A stretch of 64,000 bases of DNA, taken from Crotalaria pallida (taxonomy: Eukaryota; Streptophyta; Magnoliopsida; Fabales; Fabaceae). The stretch covers positions 71,269,290-71,333,289 of the forward strand of contig CM075649.1 in the NCBI GenBank assembly GCA_037953625.1. The letters are read 5' to 3'. The position numbers and the translations under genes were made by a program. Positions 33,634 to 46,199 of this stretch are shown in pieces (the stretch's first letter is position 1; every line of letters starts with the position of its first letter). Under the pieces are notes generated by a model. That model searched no databases, had not been told where the DNA came from, and saw only the letters and a list, made by a program, of their open reading frames with translations.

Positions 33634-34122
33634 TTATCCTATCTGGAACCAGCATAACGACGTCCGACATTTCCGACCATACAATGCTTCGAAAGGAGCC
33701 ATTCCGATACTTGAATGGAAACTGTTGTTGTAGGTAAATTCGACCAAGGGCAGAAGTGCTTTCCAACTTTCCGACTGTTCGAGCACACATGTCCTCAACA
33801 GGTCCTCAAGAGTCTGAATGGTGCGCCCGGATTGTTCATCGGTTTGAGGATGGTAAGCTGTGCTAAACCTCAACTTTGTACCCATGGCTTGTTGCAAACT
33901 CTGCCAGAATCGAGATAGGAAACGAGGATCACGGTTCGATACTATGCTGCTCGGAACACCGTGAAGCCGAACAATGTCCTTTATGTACAGTTGCGTCAAC
34001 TTCTCCTGGCTGTACTTCATGCTGATCGGCAGGAAATGGGCACATTTTGTAAGTCGGTCCACCATAACCCAAATGGCTTCTTGCCCTGATCTCGTTCTCG
34101 GTAGACCCGACACAAAATCCAT
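33634..34122 (-). pseudogene. Element C integrase catalytic core
   Basis: Integrase core following TAG at 34144-34146, which sits where the Gln before WKWDSISMDF is expected. DFVSGLPRTRSGQEAIW contains the first catalytic Asp. The second is changed: SNRDPRF where SDRDPRF is usual. The catalytic Glu is also changed: TDEQSGRTIQ where TDGQSERTIQ is usual. Two of three catalytic residues are therefore missing, so this integrase is dead even apart from the stop codons. The equivalent positions in element B are intact. Confidence 0.87.
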
Positions 34123-34143
34123 CGAAATGCTGTCCCACTTCCA

Positions 34144-36720
34144 CTACGGAATCTCCAAGGGTTTGAGTAATCCTCCTGGTTTCTGATGCTTGATCTTGGC
34201 TTTCTGGCATGTCAAACATCGAGACACGTAATCCGCCACATCGGTCTTCAACTTCGGCCACCAAAATAACCTCTTCAGATCCTGGTACATCTTTGTGGCT
34301 CCCGGGTGAAGACTCATCTTCGTTTTATGAGCCTCTTCCATTAACTCCCTTCGGACTTCAAAGTCCATCGGAATGCAAACTCGGCCCCGAAATTGTACGA
34401 GACCATCGGGTCCTTTAGTGAAGTCGGGTTCATCCTTGTCTCCTGCTCTTTCTAGTAGTTGTTGGAGCTCTAGGTCGGCAGCCTGTCTTTCCTTGATGAA
34501 ACCCACAATATCATTGGTTACTTGCAGCATTTCCAGCACCACACTATTTTCCTTCTTCTGTATGCCGAGGTTGAGATCGCTAAACTCTTGCATCAGCTGC
34601 ATCTCTCGGACCATCATATTGCTCAAATGAAGACTCTTCCTGCTCAGTGCGTCGGCCACAACGTTGGCTTTTCCAGGATGATAGTGCAGGTTGAAATCGT
34701 AATCTTTCAAGAATTCTACCCATCTGCGCTGCCTCATGTTTAGTTCCTTCTGGTCGAACAGATAGCCGAGACTCTTGTGGTCACTGAACACCTCGAATTT
34801 CATGCCATACAGGTAGTGTCTCCAAATCTTAAGGGCAAACACCACAGCTGCTAATTCGAGATCGTGGGTGGGGTAATTCTGTTCGTGTTGCCAAAGTTGT
34901 CGAGAGGCGTAGTCCACCACCTTTCCCTGTTGCATCAACACACAGTCGAGACCCTGCTTCGAGGCGTCACAAAACACGTCAAAGGCTGTGGTCGGAACGG
35001 GCAAAATCAGCACGGGCGAACTTGTCAACCTTTTCTTTAGCTCTTGGAAGCTCTGCTCGCACACTTCGGACCACTGGTAAGGCGCATCCTTTCGGGTTAA
35101 TGAGGTCAAGGGTAGAGCCAGTTTAGATAACCCTTCGATGAATCTCCTGTAGTACCCTGCAAGACCGAGGAAACTCCTGATCTCGGTTACCGAGTTGGGT
35201 CTCTCCCACTTGAGTACAGCTTCTACCTTAGAGGGATCAACCGCAACACTGTGCTCGGATATCACATGTCCGAGGAAATGAACCTCTTTGAGCCAAAAAC
35301 TGCACTTAGAAAGCTTGGCGTAGAGTTCCTTGTCCTTCAAAACCTGCAACACCGTTCTCAAGTGCTGCTCATGTTCACTCGGACTTCTGGAGTAGATGAG
35401 GATGTCGTCGATGAAGACTATCACAAACGAGTCTAGATAAGGTCGGAAGATCCTATTCATGTAGTCCATAAAGATGGCAGGTGCGTTGGTAAGTCCAAAG
35501 GGCATAACCACATAGTCAAAATGCCCATATCTCGTCCTGAAAGCTGTCTTCGGAATATCTTCATCTCGGATACGGATCTGGTGGTATCCTGATCGGAGGT
35601 CTATCTTTGAGAATACCGACGCTCCCTTAAGTTGGTCTAACAAGTCGTCAATCCGAGGTGGGGGATATTTGTTCTTCACCGTTACCGCGTTGAGCTTTCT
35701 ATAATCAGTGCACATTCTGAGGCTACCATCTTTCTTTTTAACGAACAAGATCAGGGCTCCCCAAGGTGATACGCTTGGTAGGATTAACTTCTTGGCCAAA
35801 AGTTCTTCTAACTGTTTCTTGAGCTCTTCTAGCTCGGGAGGTGCCATTCGGTACAGAGCAATTGAGATCGGGCCAGTTCCCGGAATAAGGTCTATACTGA
35901 ACTCTACTTCTCTTCTCGGCGGTAAGCCAGGCATTTCGTCCGAGAAAACCTTTGGGAATTCTCCGACCACAGGAATTTGGTCTAAGGTCGGTTCCTCTGT
36001 TGTCTCCAACTTCGCAACAGAAGGGCCACTAAAGATTACGGTCTTTTCTCGGCAATCGAGCAGGACATGATGTTGAGACATCCAGTCCATGCCGAGGATA
36101 ATATCTAGCTTGGTTAAGGGTAGGCAAATCAAATTGACTTTAAAATCTCTGCCTAATACTTGGATAGGACACTCTAGACACATTTTAGAAGTGATTACAG
36201 AAGAATTGGTTGGGGTAGAAATGGATAGTTTGTAAGGCATTTCTACTGGGGATAGTTTTATTCTGTTCATACAGTCAAGGGAAATGAAAGAATGTGTGGC
36301 TCCACAATCAAATAACACAGCACATGTAATGCTGTCTACTTGACAAGTACCTCGGATCAGCTCGTCGACATCAGTCACCTTTTCACCATCCATGGTATAA
36401 ACTTTGCCTCTCTGCATAGGTCGGTTAACACCAGCCTGTTGTGCCTTTGCCCCATTGACCTCTTCTTTCACAACGTTCTCGGTACACCGAGCTGCAAAAT
36501 GACCAGGCTTGCCACATCGGAAACAGGATCCTCTTGCTCTGTTCGGATCCAGACTCCAGCATTCTCCCCTGTGTTGCCTCCCGTAGTGTTGGCATATCGG
36601 ATAGGGACCAGGGAAAACCACCATCTGACCACCGCTCCTCGGAGTCGTTGACACTCTTGAGCTCGGATTCACATAGGGAGCAGATCTCTGAACAGCTCCC
36701 TTCCCTCTGATCGGCCCCAC
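34144..36720 (-). pseudogene. Element C zinc knuckle - protease - RT - RNase H - integrase N-part
   Basis: Main body of gag-pol. It starts after TAG 36775-36777 and carries a CCHC knuckle (CFRCGKPGHFAARC), protease LFDCGATHSFIS and LGMDWM, reverse transcriptase KIDLRSGYHQ and FIDDILIYS, RNase H (CDASKQGLDCVLMQ, FSDHKSLGYLF, PGKANVVADALSRK) and the integrase zinc domain ending CLTCQ. The protease box is DCG where DSG is usual. RNase H has Gly-to-Asp and Ala-to-Asp changes at normally conserved sites. The RT catalytic box is intact. The first codon at 36720 is not a start; the frame is continuous with gag upstream. Confidence 0.88.
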
Positions 36721-37044
36721 TGCTTTCTGTGCCGACCTGCTCCTCTTTCCGTCAGCTTTCCTCTTGAGCCCCTTCTAATAGGTGCTAGCCATGTTCACCA
36801 ATTACGAGAGGTTGGCCACGTTCTGATATTCGAATGCGAGCCGAATATCGTCACGGAGACCAGATTCAAACTTGATGCACTTGGTACGTTCATCAGCATC
36901 TCTGTAGCTGCCTGAGTAACGGATCAAATCCTCGAACTGTGCAGCATATTCTCCGACACTCAAGTTCCTCTGTTCCAGCTTGAGAAAGGTGAGCTCCTTC
37001 TCTCTCCTGACATCTTCAGGAAAGTACTTTCTGAGGAATCGAGC
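36721..37044 (-). pseudogene. Element C gag middle part, between stops
   Basis: Same frame, after TGA at 37045-37047 (flanks WDLF and ARFLRKYFPEDVR suggest a lost Arg CGA codon), containing FLRKYFPEDVR and the gag EYAAQFEDLIRY-like segment. A TAG at 36775-36777 interrupts it where TYQKGLK-like sequence is expected. Confidence 0.75.
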
Positions 37045-37467
37045 TCAGAACAAATCCCAAGTAATGGCTTCATTAGCCGCTTCAAGTCCACGGCTCTCCG
37101 GCTCCCACCAGTGCTCGGCCTCACTTGCCAGCACAAATTCAGCTAACCTCACCCTGTACTCATAGGGCGGTTGCAGAGATCGGAAAATCTTCTCAATGTC
37201 CTGGAGCCATCTCTGAGCTCCAGCAGGATTGTAACCCCCTTCGAACCGAGGTGGTTCGTTCTTCCGAAATCGGCTCATCCAGTCGATCTCGACCGGAGCC
37301 GGAGGTGGAGGTTGAAGGGCTGCAGCTGCAGCTGCTGCGGCTGCGGCGATGTTATGAGCGAGGTTCTCAGCCTGATTCTTCTGAGCCTGCGCTTGGTTCT
37401 GCTGCAGTTGAACCAGCGTTTCCAACACATCAGCAATTCGGTCGTTATCGGCTCTTCTCCCACCCAT
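37045..37467 (-). pseudogene. Element C gag N-terminal part
   Basis: Begins with ATG at 37465-37467, about 195 bases inside the PBS, the natural start of gag-pol. The N terminus has a Gln-rich helix (QLQQNQAQAQKNQAEN), an Ala run of about ten residues and a Pro stretch, then the gag core (WMSRFRKNEPPRFEGGYNP, EHWWEPESRGLE). It ends at TGA 37045-37047. Gag would form the particle that packages element RNA. Confidence 0.85.
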
Positions 37468-37661
37468 GCTGCTCGGTCATGGAGAGAAAGCCAATTAACC
37501 ATCGAATAATTAAATATATATATATATACATAAACATATACATCTATAAGCTCTATTGCCTAACTTAGACTTCTAGACTTTACTTATTTGTCACTCTCTT
37601 GGTGAGTAACCACTGGAGTCCTTTGCAACTCCAATAGGCCGAGGAGAAACTGCTCTGATAC

Positions 37662-37673
37662 CAAAAATGAAAC
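37662..37673 (-). other. Element C primer binding site (initiator Met)
   Basis: Minus strand TGGTATCAGAGC, four bases inside the 5' LTR. Confidence 0.9.
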
Positions 37674-37677
37674 ACCC

Positions 37678-38767
37678 GATATAATAATTACCCTTAAACC
37701 CGCAAATTAGGTTTTAAAATTTCTTTTAAAAAAAATATAATAATTTCCAAAGTGATATTTCCTTTCATTAACACAAAAACATCAGAGTTATAAAGCGGAA
37801 GACTTTAATTCGAACAAAGCATAACAGGTTCAGTAATAGATACACCAAGTTCATATTCAAAAATACAAGATAGTAAAATTTAGCTCGGCCAACTGGCCGA
37901 GGCCCATCAAGGAAATCCGAAGCCAAAAATACAAAAGAATGTTTTAGCTCGGGCCAACTGGCCGAGACACAACTAGTTCTCCGACTCTAAATAACTTACT
38001 CTCCCTGTGAGGGAGAGTGAACCTGCCCGGCCGGGGACTGCGTCTGCTCGGGCTCAGTACCTGAAAAATGGTAAGGAGGTGAGCATTACACAGAACTTAA
38101 ATAAGCAGTTTCTAACATGTCATACCGAACTACCAAGCCAAACACAAGTAGTCAATTAGCACATAAATGACAAGTAATCAAACCATATACCACATGCATA
38201 TATCATCATTTAGCTCGGTTCACATGCATACAATTTAATTTAGCTCGGCTCACATTAGTTATACCTCGGTTCATCCGATTAGTTCCCCTTATACCCTTTC
38301 CTTAATTCCTACACTCAGTTCTCGGCCACTAATCTCTTACCTCGGTAAACCATCTCTATCTCGGATTCATTAGTCATTATTCCACTTTTACATAGCTTAT
38401 AATCTTTTACTCTTCTCGGATGCATACACCCAGTGCATGTCTTACACCATTTAAGGTCGGACGTCGGAGTGTCCATAACTGCGAGTACCCAGTACCCGTC
38501 TTACAGCTGCACATACCCAGTATGCGTCTTACGCGATCAATGCACGCACCCAGTACGCGTCTGCTATGACCAGGAGAACTACCGCCGATCATTCTATGGA
38601 GTAAGGAGTGTCCATAACTGCGAGCACCCAGTACTCGTCTTACAGCGGCGCATCTCGGCGACTTACGCGATCAATGCACGCACCCAATACGCGTCTGCTA
38701 TGACGAGGAACACATCCCACCGATTCCGTGCTCGGAACCTCGTGTGAATCATAACTGCGAGCACCCA
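37678..38767 (-). repeat. Element C right LTR, truncated
   Basis: Matches 30450-31549 with few differences and then stops inside the third tandem unit, at GAGCACCCA. About 1.5 kb, including U3 and the promoter, is missing. The first bases read TGAAACACCC, slightly changed from the left LTR. Satellite follows within about seven bases. Confidence 0.92.
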
Positions 38768-41700
38768 ATACCCAATCATTCTGAAGGTTCTTATATGTCG
38801 TAATACACATTCCTAGACCATTCTAAGCCTTTAGAATACTCTTTTAACCACTCTACACATGTTAGAGCCTCCAACGACTCATACTACATCCTCTACGTCC
38901 CATGGGGCACCAAGCATTGTTTACGATCATTATAAAGGTTCTTATATGTCCTAATACATATTCCTAGACAATACTAAGCCTTTAGAATACTCTATTAACC
39001 ATTCTACACTTGTTAGAGCCTCTTAGGACTAATTCTACATCCTCTTTGTCCCTTGGGGAACCAAGCACTGTTTAGGATAATTCTAAAGGTTCTTATATGT
39101 CTTAATACAAATGCCTAGACCATTCTAAGCCTTTAGAATACTCTATTAACCATTCTACACTTGGTAGAGCCTCCTAGGAGTCATGCTACATCCTCTACGT
39201 CCCATGGGGCACCAAGAATTGTTTACGATAATTCTAAAGGTTCTTATATGTCCTAATACAATTGCCTAGACCATTCTAAGCTGTTAGAATACTCTATTAA
39301 CCATTCTAAACTTGTTAGAGCCTCCTAGGACTCATGCTACATCCTCTACGTCCATTGGGGCACCAAGAATTGTTTACGATCATTCTAAAGGTTCTTGTAT
39401 GTCCTAATACACATTCCTAGACACTATTAAGCCTTTAGAATACTGTATTAACCATTGTACACTTGTTAGAGCCTCCAAGGACTCATTCTTCATCCTCTTT
39501 GTCCTTTGGGGCACCAAGCATTGTTTAGGATCATTCTAAAGGTTCTTATATGTCCTAATACACATGCCTAGACGATTCTAAGCCTTTAGAATACTCTCTT
39601 AAAATTTCTACACTTGTTAGAGCCTCCAGGGACTCATGCTACATCGTCTACGTCCCTTGGGGCACCAAGCATTGTTTAGGATCATTCTAAAGGTTCTTAT
39701 ATGTCCTAATGCACATGCCTAGACCATTCCAAGTCTTTCGCATACTTTTTAACCATTCTACAATTGTTAAAGCCTCCAAGGACTCATGATTCACCCTCTA
39801 CGTTCCTAGGGGAACCAAGCATAGTTTAGGATCATTCTGAAGGTTCTTATATGTCCTAATACGCATTCCTAGACCATTCTAAGCCTTTAGAATACTCTAT
39901 TAACCATTCTACACTTGTTAGAGCCTCCATCGACTCATGCTACATCCTCTACGTCCCATGGGGCACCAAGCATTTTTACAATCATTCTAAAGGTTCTTAT
40001 ATGTCCAATACATATTCCTAGAATATACTAAGCCTTTAGAATACTCTATTAACCATTCTACACTTGTTAGAGCCTCAAAGGACTCATGCTACATCCTCTA
40101 CGTCGCTTGGCGCACCAAGCATTGTTTAGGATCATTCAAAAGGTTCTTATATGTCCTAATACACATTCCTAGACCATTCTAAGCCTTTAGAATACTCTAT
40201 TAACCATTCTACACTTGTTAGAGCCACCAACGACTCATGCTACATTCTCTACGTCCCATGGGGCACCAAGCACTGTTTACGATCATTCTAAAGGTTCTTA
40301 TATGTCCTAATACATATTCCTAGACAACACTAAGCCTTTAGAATACTCTATTAACCATTCTACACTTGTTAGAGCCTCCAAGGACTGTTTAGGATCATTC
40401 TAAAGTTTCTTATATGTCCTAATACACATGCCTAGACGATTCTAAGCCTTTAGAATACTCTGTTAACCATTCTACATTTGTTAGAGCCTCCAAGGACTCA
40501 TGCTACATCGTCTACGTCCCTTGGGGCAGCAAGCATTATTTAGGATCATTCTAAAGGTTCTTATATGTTCAAATACACATGTCTAGACCATTCTAAGTCT
40601 TTAGAATACTCTCTTAACCATTCTACACTTGTTAAAGCCTCCAAGGACTCATGATTCACCCTCTACTTTCCTAGGGGAACCAAGCATAGTTAAGGATCAT
40701 TCTGAAGGTTCTTATATGTCCTAATACATATTCCTGGACAATACTAAGCCTTTAGGATACTCTATTAACCATTCTACACTTGTTAGAGCCTCCAAGGACT
40801 CATTCTACATCCTCTTTGTCCCTTGGAACATTCTAAAGGTTCTTATATGTCCTAATATACTGGCTAGATGATTCTAAACCTTTAAAATACTCTCTTAATC
40901 ATTCTACACTTGTTAGAGCCTCCAAGGACTCATGCTACATCCTCTACGTCCCATGGCGCACCAAGCATTGTTTATGATAATTCTAAAGGTTCTTATATGT
41001 CTTAATACAAATGCCTAGACCATTCGAAGCCTTTAGAATACTCTATTAAGCATTCTACACTTGTTAGAGCCTCCTAGGACTCATGCTACATCCTCTACAT
41101 CCCATGGGGCACCAAGAATTGATTACGATAATTCTAAAGGTTCTTGTATGTCCTAATACACATTCCTAGACCATTCTAAGCCTTTACAATACTTTTTTAA
41201 CCATTCTACACTTGTTAGAGCCTCCAAGGACTCATGCTACATCCTCTACGTCGCTTGGCGCACCAAGCATATTCCTAGACAATACTACGCCTTTAGAATA
41301 CTCTATTAACCATTCTACACTTGTTAGAGCATCCAAGGACTCATTATACATCCTCTACGTCCCTTGGGGCACCAAGCTTTGTTTAGGATCATTCTAAAGG
41401 TTCTTATATGTCCTAATACACATGCCTAGACCATTCTCTGCCTTTAGAATCCTCTATTAACCATTCTACACTTGTTAGAGCCTCCAACGACTCATGCTAC
41501 ATTCTCTACGTCCCATGGGGCACCAAGCATTGTTTACGATCATTCTAAAGGTTCTTGTATGTCCTAATACACATTCCTAGACAATACTAAGCCTTTAGAG
41601 TACTCTATTAACCATTCTACACTTGTTAGAGCCTCCAACGACTCATGCTACATCCTCTACGTCCCATGGGGCAGCAAGCATTGTTTACAATCATTCTGAA

Positions 41701-42899
41701 GGTTCTTCTATGTCCTAATACACATTCCTAGACCATTCTAAGCCTTTAGAATACTTTATTAACCATTCTACACTTGTTAGAGCATCCAAGGACTCATGTT
41801 ACATCCTCTACGTCCCTTGGGGCACCAAGCTTTGTTTAGGATCATTCTAAAGGTTCTTATATGTCCTAATACACATGCCTAGACCATTCTCCACCTTTAG
41901 AATACTCTATTAACCATTCTACACTTGTTAGAGCCTCCAACGACTCATGCTACATTCTCTACGTCCCATGGGGCACCAAGCATTGTTTACGATCATTCTA
42001 AAGGTTCTTGTATGTCCTAATACACATTCCTAGACAATACAAAGCCTTTAGAATACTCTATTAACCATTCTACACTTGGTAGAGCCTCCAACGACTCATG
42101 CTACATCCTCTACGTCCCTTGGAGCACCAAGCATTGTTTACAATCATTCTGAAGGTTCTTTTATGTCCTAATACACATTCCTAGACCATTCTCAGCCTTT
42201 AGAATACTCTATTAACCATTCTACACTTGTTTGAGCCTTCAACGACTCGTGCTACATCCTCTACGTCCCATGGGGCACCAAGCATTGTTTACGATCATTC
42301 TAAAGGTTCTTGTATGTCCTAATACATATTCCTAGACAATACTAAGCCTTTAGAATACTCTATTAACCATTCTACACTTGTTAGAGCCTCCAAGGACTCA
42401 TTCTACATCCTCTTTGTCCCTTGGGGCACCAAGCATTGTTTAGGAACATTCTAAAGGTTCTTATATGTCCTAATATACATGGCTAGACGATTCTAAACCT
42501 TTATAATACTCTCTTAACCATTCTACACTTGTTAGAGCCTCCAAGGACTCATGCTACATCCTCTACGTCCCTTGGCACACCAAGAAATGTTGATGATAAT
42601 TCTAAAGGTTCTTATATGTCTTAATACAAATGCCTAGACCATTCGAAGCCTTTAGAATACTCTATTAAGCATTCTACACTTGTTAGAGCCTCCTAGGACT
42701 CATGCTACATCCTCTACGTCCCATGGGGCACCAAGAATTGATTACGATCATTCTAAAGGTTCTTGAATGTCCCAATACACATTCCTAGACCATTCTAAGC
42801 CTTCACAATACTTTTTTAACCATTCTACACTTGTTAGAGCCTCCAAGGACTCATGCTACATTCTCTATGTCGCTTGGCGCACCAAGCATTGTTTAGGAT

Positions 42900-44640
42900 C
42901 ATTCAAAAGGTTCTTATATGTCTTAATACATATTGCTAGACAATACTAAGCCTTTAGAATACTCTATTAACCATTCTACACTTGTTAGAGCATCCAAGGA
43001 CTCATGTTACATCCTCTACGTCCCTTGGGACACCAAGCATTATTTAGGATCATTCAAATGGTTCTTATATGTCCTAATACATATTCCTAGACCATTCTAA
43101 GCCTTTAGAATACTCTATTAACCATTCTACACTTGTTAGAGCCACTAACGAATCATACTACATTCTCTACGTCCCATGGGGCACCAAGCATTGTTTACGA
43201 TCATTCTAAAGGTTCTTATATGTCATAATACATATTCCTAGACAATACTAAGCCTTTAGAATACTCCATTAACCATTCTACACTTGTTAGAGCCTTCAAG
43301 GACTCTTTATACATCCTCTTTGTCCCTTGGGGCACCAAGCATTGTTTAGGAACATTCTAAAGGTTCTTATATGTCCTAATATACATGGCTAGACGATTCT
43401 AAACCATTAAAATACTCTCTTAACCATTCTACACTTGTTCGAGCCTCCAAGGACTCATGCTACATCCTCTACGTCCCTTGGCGACACAAGCATTGTTTAG
43501 GATAATTCTAAAGGTTCTTATATCTCTTAATACAAATGCCTAGATCATTCTAAGCCTTTAGAATACTCTATTAACCATGCTACGCTTGTTAGAACCTCCT
43601 AGGACTCATGCTACATCCTCTACGTCCCATGGGGCACCAAGAATTGTTTAAGATCATTCTAAAGGTTCTTGTATGTCCTAATACACATGCCTAGACCATT
43701 CTAAGTCTTTAAAATACTATCCTAACCATTCTACACTTGTTAGAGCCTCCAAGGACTCATGCTACATTCTCTATGTCCCTTGGCGCACCAAGCATTGTTT
43801 AGGATCATTCAAATGGTTCTTATATGTCTTAATACATATTGCTAGACAATACTAAGCCTTTAGAATACTCTATTAACCATTCTACACTTGTTAGAGCATC
43901 CAAGGACTCATGTTACATCCTCTACGTCCCTTGGGACACCAAGCATTATTTAGGATCATTCAAATGGTTCTTATATGTCCTAATACACATTCCTAGACCA
44001 TTCTAATCCTTTAGAATACTCTATTAACCATTCTACACTTGTTAGAGCCACTAACGAATCATACTACATTCTCTACGTCCCATGGGGCACCAAGCATTGT
44101 TTACGATCATTCTAAAGGTTCTTATATGTCATAATACATATTCCTAGACAATACTAAGCCTTTAGAATACTCCATTAACCATTCTACACTTGTTAGAGCC
44201 TTCAAGGACTCTTTATACATCCTCTTTGTCCCTTGGGGCACCAAGCATTGTTTAGGAACATTCTAAAGGTTCTTATATGTCCTAATATACATGGCTAGAC
44301 GATTCTAAACCATTAAAATACTCTCTTAACCACTCTACACTTGTTCGAGCCTCCAAGGACTCATGCTACATCCTCTACGTCCCTTGGCGACACAAGCATT
44401 GTTTAGGATAATTCTAAAGGTTCTTATATCTCTTAATACAAATGCCTAGATCATTCTAAGCCTTTAGAATACTCTATTAACCATGCTACGCTTGTTAGAA
44501 CCTCCTAGGACTCATGCTACATCCTCTACGTCCCATGGGGCACCAAGAATTGTTTAAGATCATTCTAAAGGTTCTTGTATGTCCTAATACACATGCCTAG
44601 ACCATTCTAAGTCTTTAAAATACTATCCTAACCATTCTAC
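42900..44640. repeat. Satellite 6-mer higher-order repeat
   Basis: Variant monomers recur at 906 bp (6 x 151): for example the variant TTCTTATATCTCTTAATAC is at 43515 and again at 44421, and neighbouring variants repeat in the same order. Confidence 0.8.
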
Positions 44641-46199
44641 ACTTGTTAAACCTCTACGTTCCTAGGGGAACCGAGCGTAGTTTGGGAACATTCTGAAGGT
44701 TCTTATATGTCCTAATACACATTCCTAGACCATTCTAAGCCTTTAGAATACTCTATTAAACATTCTACACTTGTTAGAGCCTCCAAGGACTCATGCTACA
44801 TCCTTTACGTCCAATTGGGCACCAAGCATTGTATAGGATCATTCTAAAGGTTCTTATATGCCCTAATACACATTCCTAGACGATTCTAAGCCTTTAGAAT
44901 ACTCTATTAACCATTCTACACTTTTTAGAGCCTCCAACGACGCATGCTACATCCTCTACGTCCCTTGGGGAACCAAGCATTGTTTAGGATCATTCTAAAG
45001 GTTCTTATATGTCCGAATAAACAGCCTCCAAGGACTGATGATTCACCCTCTACGTTTCAAGTGGAACAACACATAGTTTAGGATCATTCTGAAGGTTCTT
45101 ATATGTCCTAATACACATTCGTTGACCATTCTCTGCCTTTAGAATACTCTATTAACCATTCTACACTTGTTAGAGCCTCCAAGGACTCATGCTACATCCT
45201 TTACGTCCCTTGGGGCACCAAGCATTGTTTAGGATCATTCTAAAGGTTTTATATGTCCTAATACACATTCCTTCACCATTCTATGCCTTTGGAATACTCT
45301 ATTAACCATTCTACACTTGTTAGAGCCTCCAAGGACTCATGCTACATCCTTTACGTCTCCTGGGGTACCAAGCATTGTTTAGGATCATTCTAAAGGTTCT
45401 TATATGTCCTAATACATATTCCTAGACAATACTAAGCCTTTAGAATACTCTATTAACCATTATACACTTGTTAGAGCCTCCAAGGACTCATTCTACATCC
45501 TCTTTGTCCCTTGGGGCACCAAGCGTTGTTTAGGATCATTCTAAAGGTTCTTATATGTCCTAATATACATGGCTAGACGAATCTAAATATTTAAAATACT
45601 CCCTTAGCCATTCTACACTTGTTAGAGCCTTAAAGGACTCATGCTACATCCTCTACGTCCCTTGGGGCACCAAGCATTGTTCAGGATCATTCTAAAGGTT
45701 CTTATATGTCCTAATACACTTGCCTAGACCGTTCTAAGTCTTTAGAATACTCTCTTAACCATTCTATACTTATTAGAGCCTCCAAGGACTGATGATTCAC
45801 CCTCTACGTTTCTAGTGGAACAACTCATAGTTTAGGATCATTCTGAAGGTTCTTATATGTCCTAATACACATTCCATGACCATTCTATGCCTTTAGAATA
45901 CTCTATTAACCATTCTACACTTGTTAGAGCCTCCAACGACTCATGCTACATCCTCTACGTCCCATGGGGCACCAAGCATTGTTTACAATCATTCTGAAGG
46001 TTCTTCTATGTCCTAATACACATTCCTAGACCATTCTAAGCCTTTAGAATACTCTATTAACCATTCTACACTTGTTTGAGCCTCCAACGACTCATGCTAC
46101 ATCCTCTACGTCCCATGGGGCACCAAGCATTGTTTACGATCATTCTAATGGTTCTTGTATGTCCTAATACATATTCCTAGACAATACTAAGCCTTTAGA

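Larger units (their letters stand above)
30450..38767 (-). mobile_element. Element C: Del/Tekay-like chromovirus, right end lost
   Basis: Ty3/gypsy chromovirus coded on the minus strand and inserted into the right LTR of element D. It has a left LTR of 2590 bp, a PPT, gag-pol in one frame from 37467 down to 33076 with four stops, an initiator-Met PBS, and a right LTR that stops after 1090 bp where satellite begins. The lost part is the U3/promoter side of the 5' LTR. The five bases before it are AATGG; the matching duplication cannot be checked. Base composition is richer in CpG (many CTCGG/CCGAG) than in B or D. Confidence 0.93.

Noticed and set aside
34144..36720. Element C or B as an endogenous plant virus
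   Set aside because: LTRs, initiator-Met PBS, integrase and chromodomain order are those of chromoviral retrotransposons; no movement protein, coat protein or envelope frame is seen.
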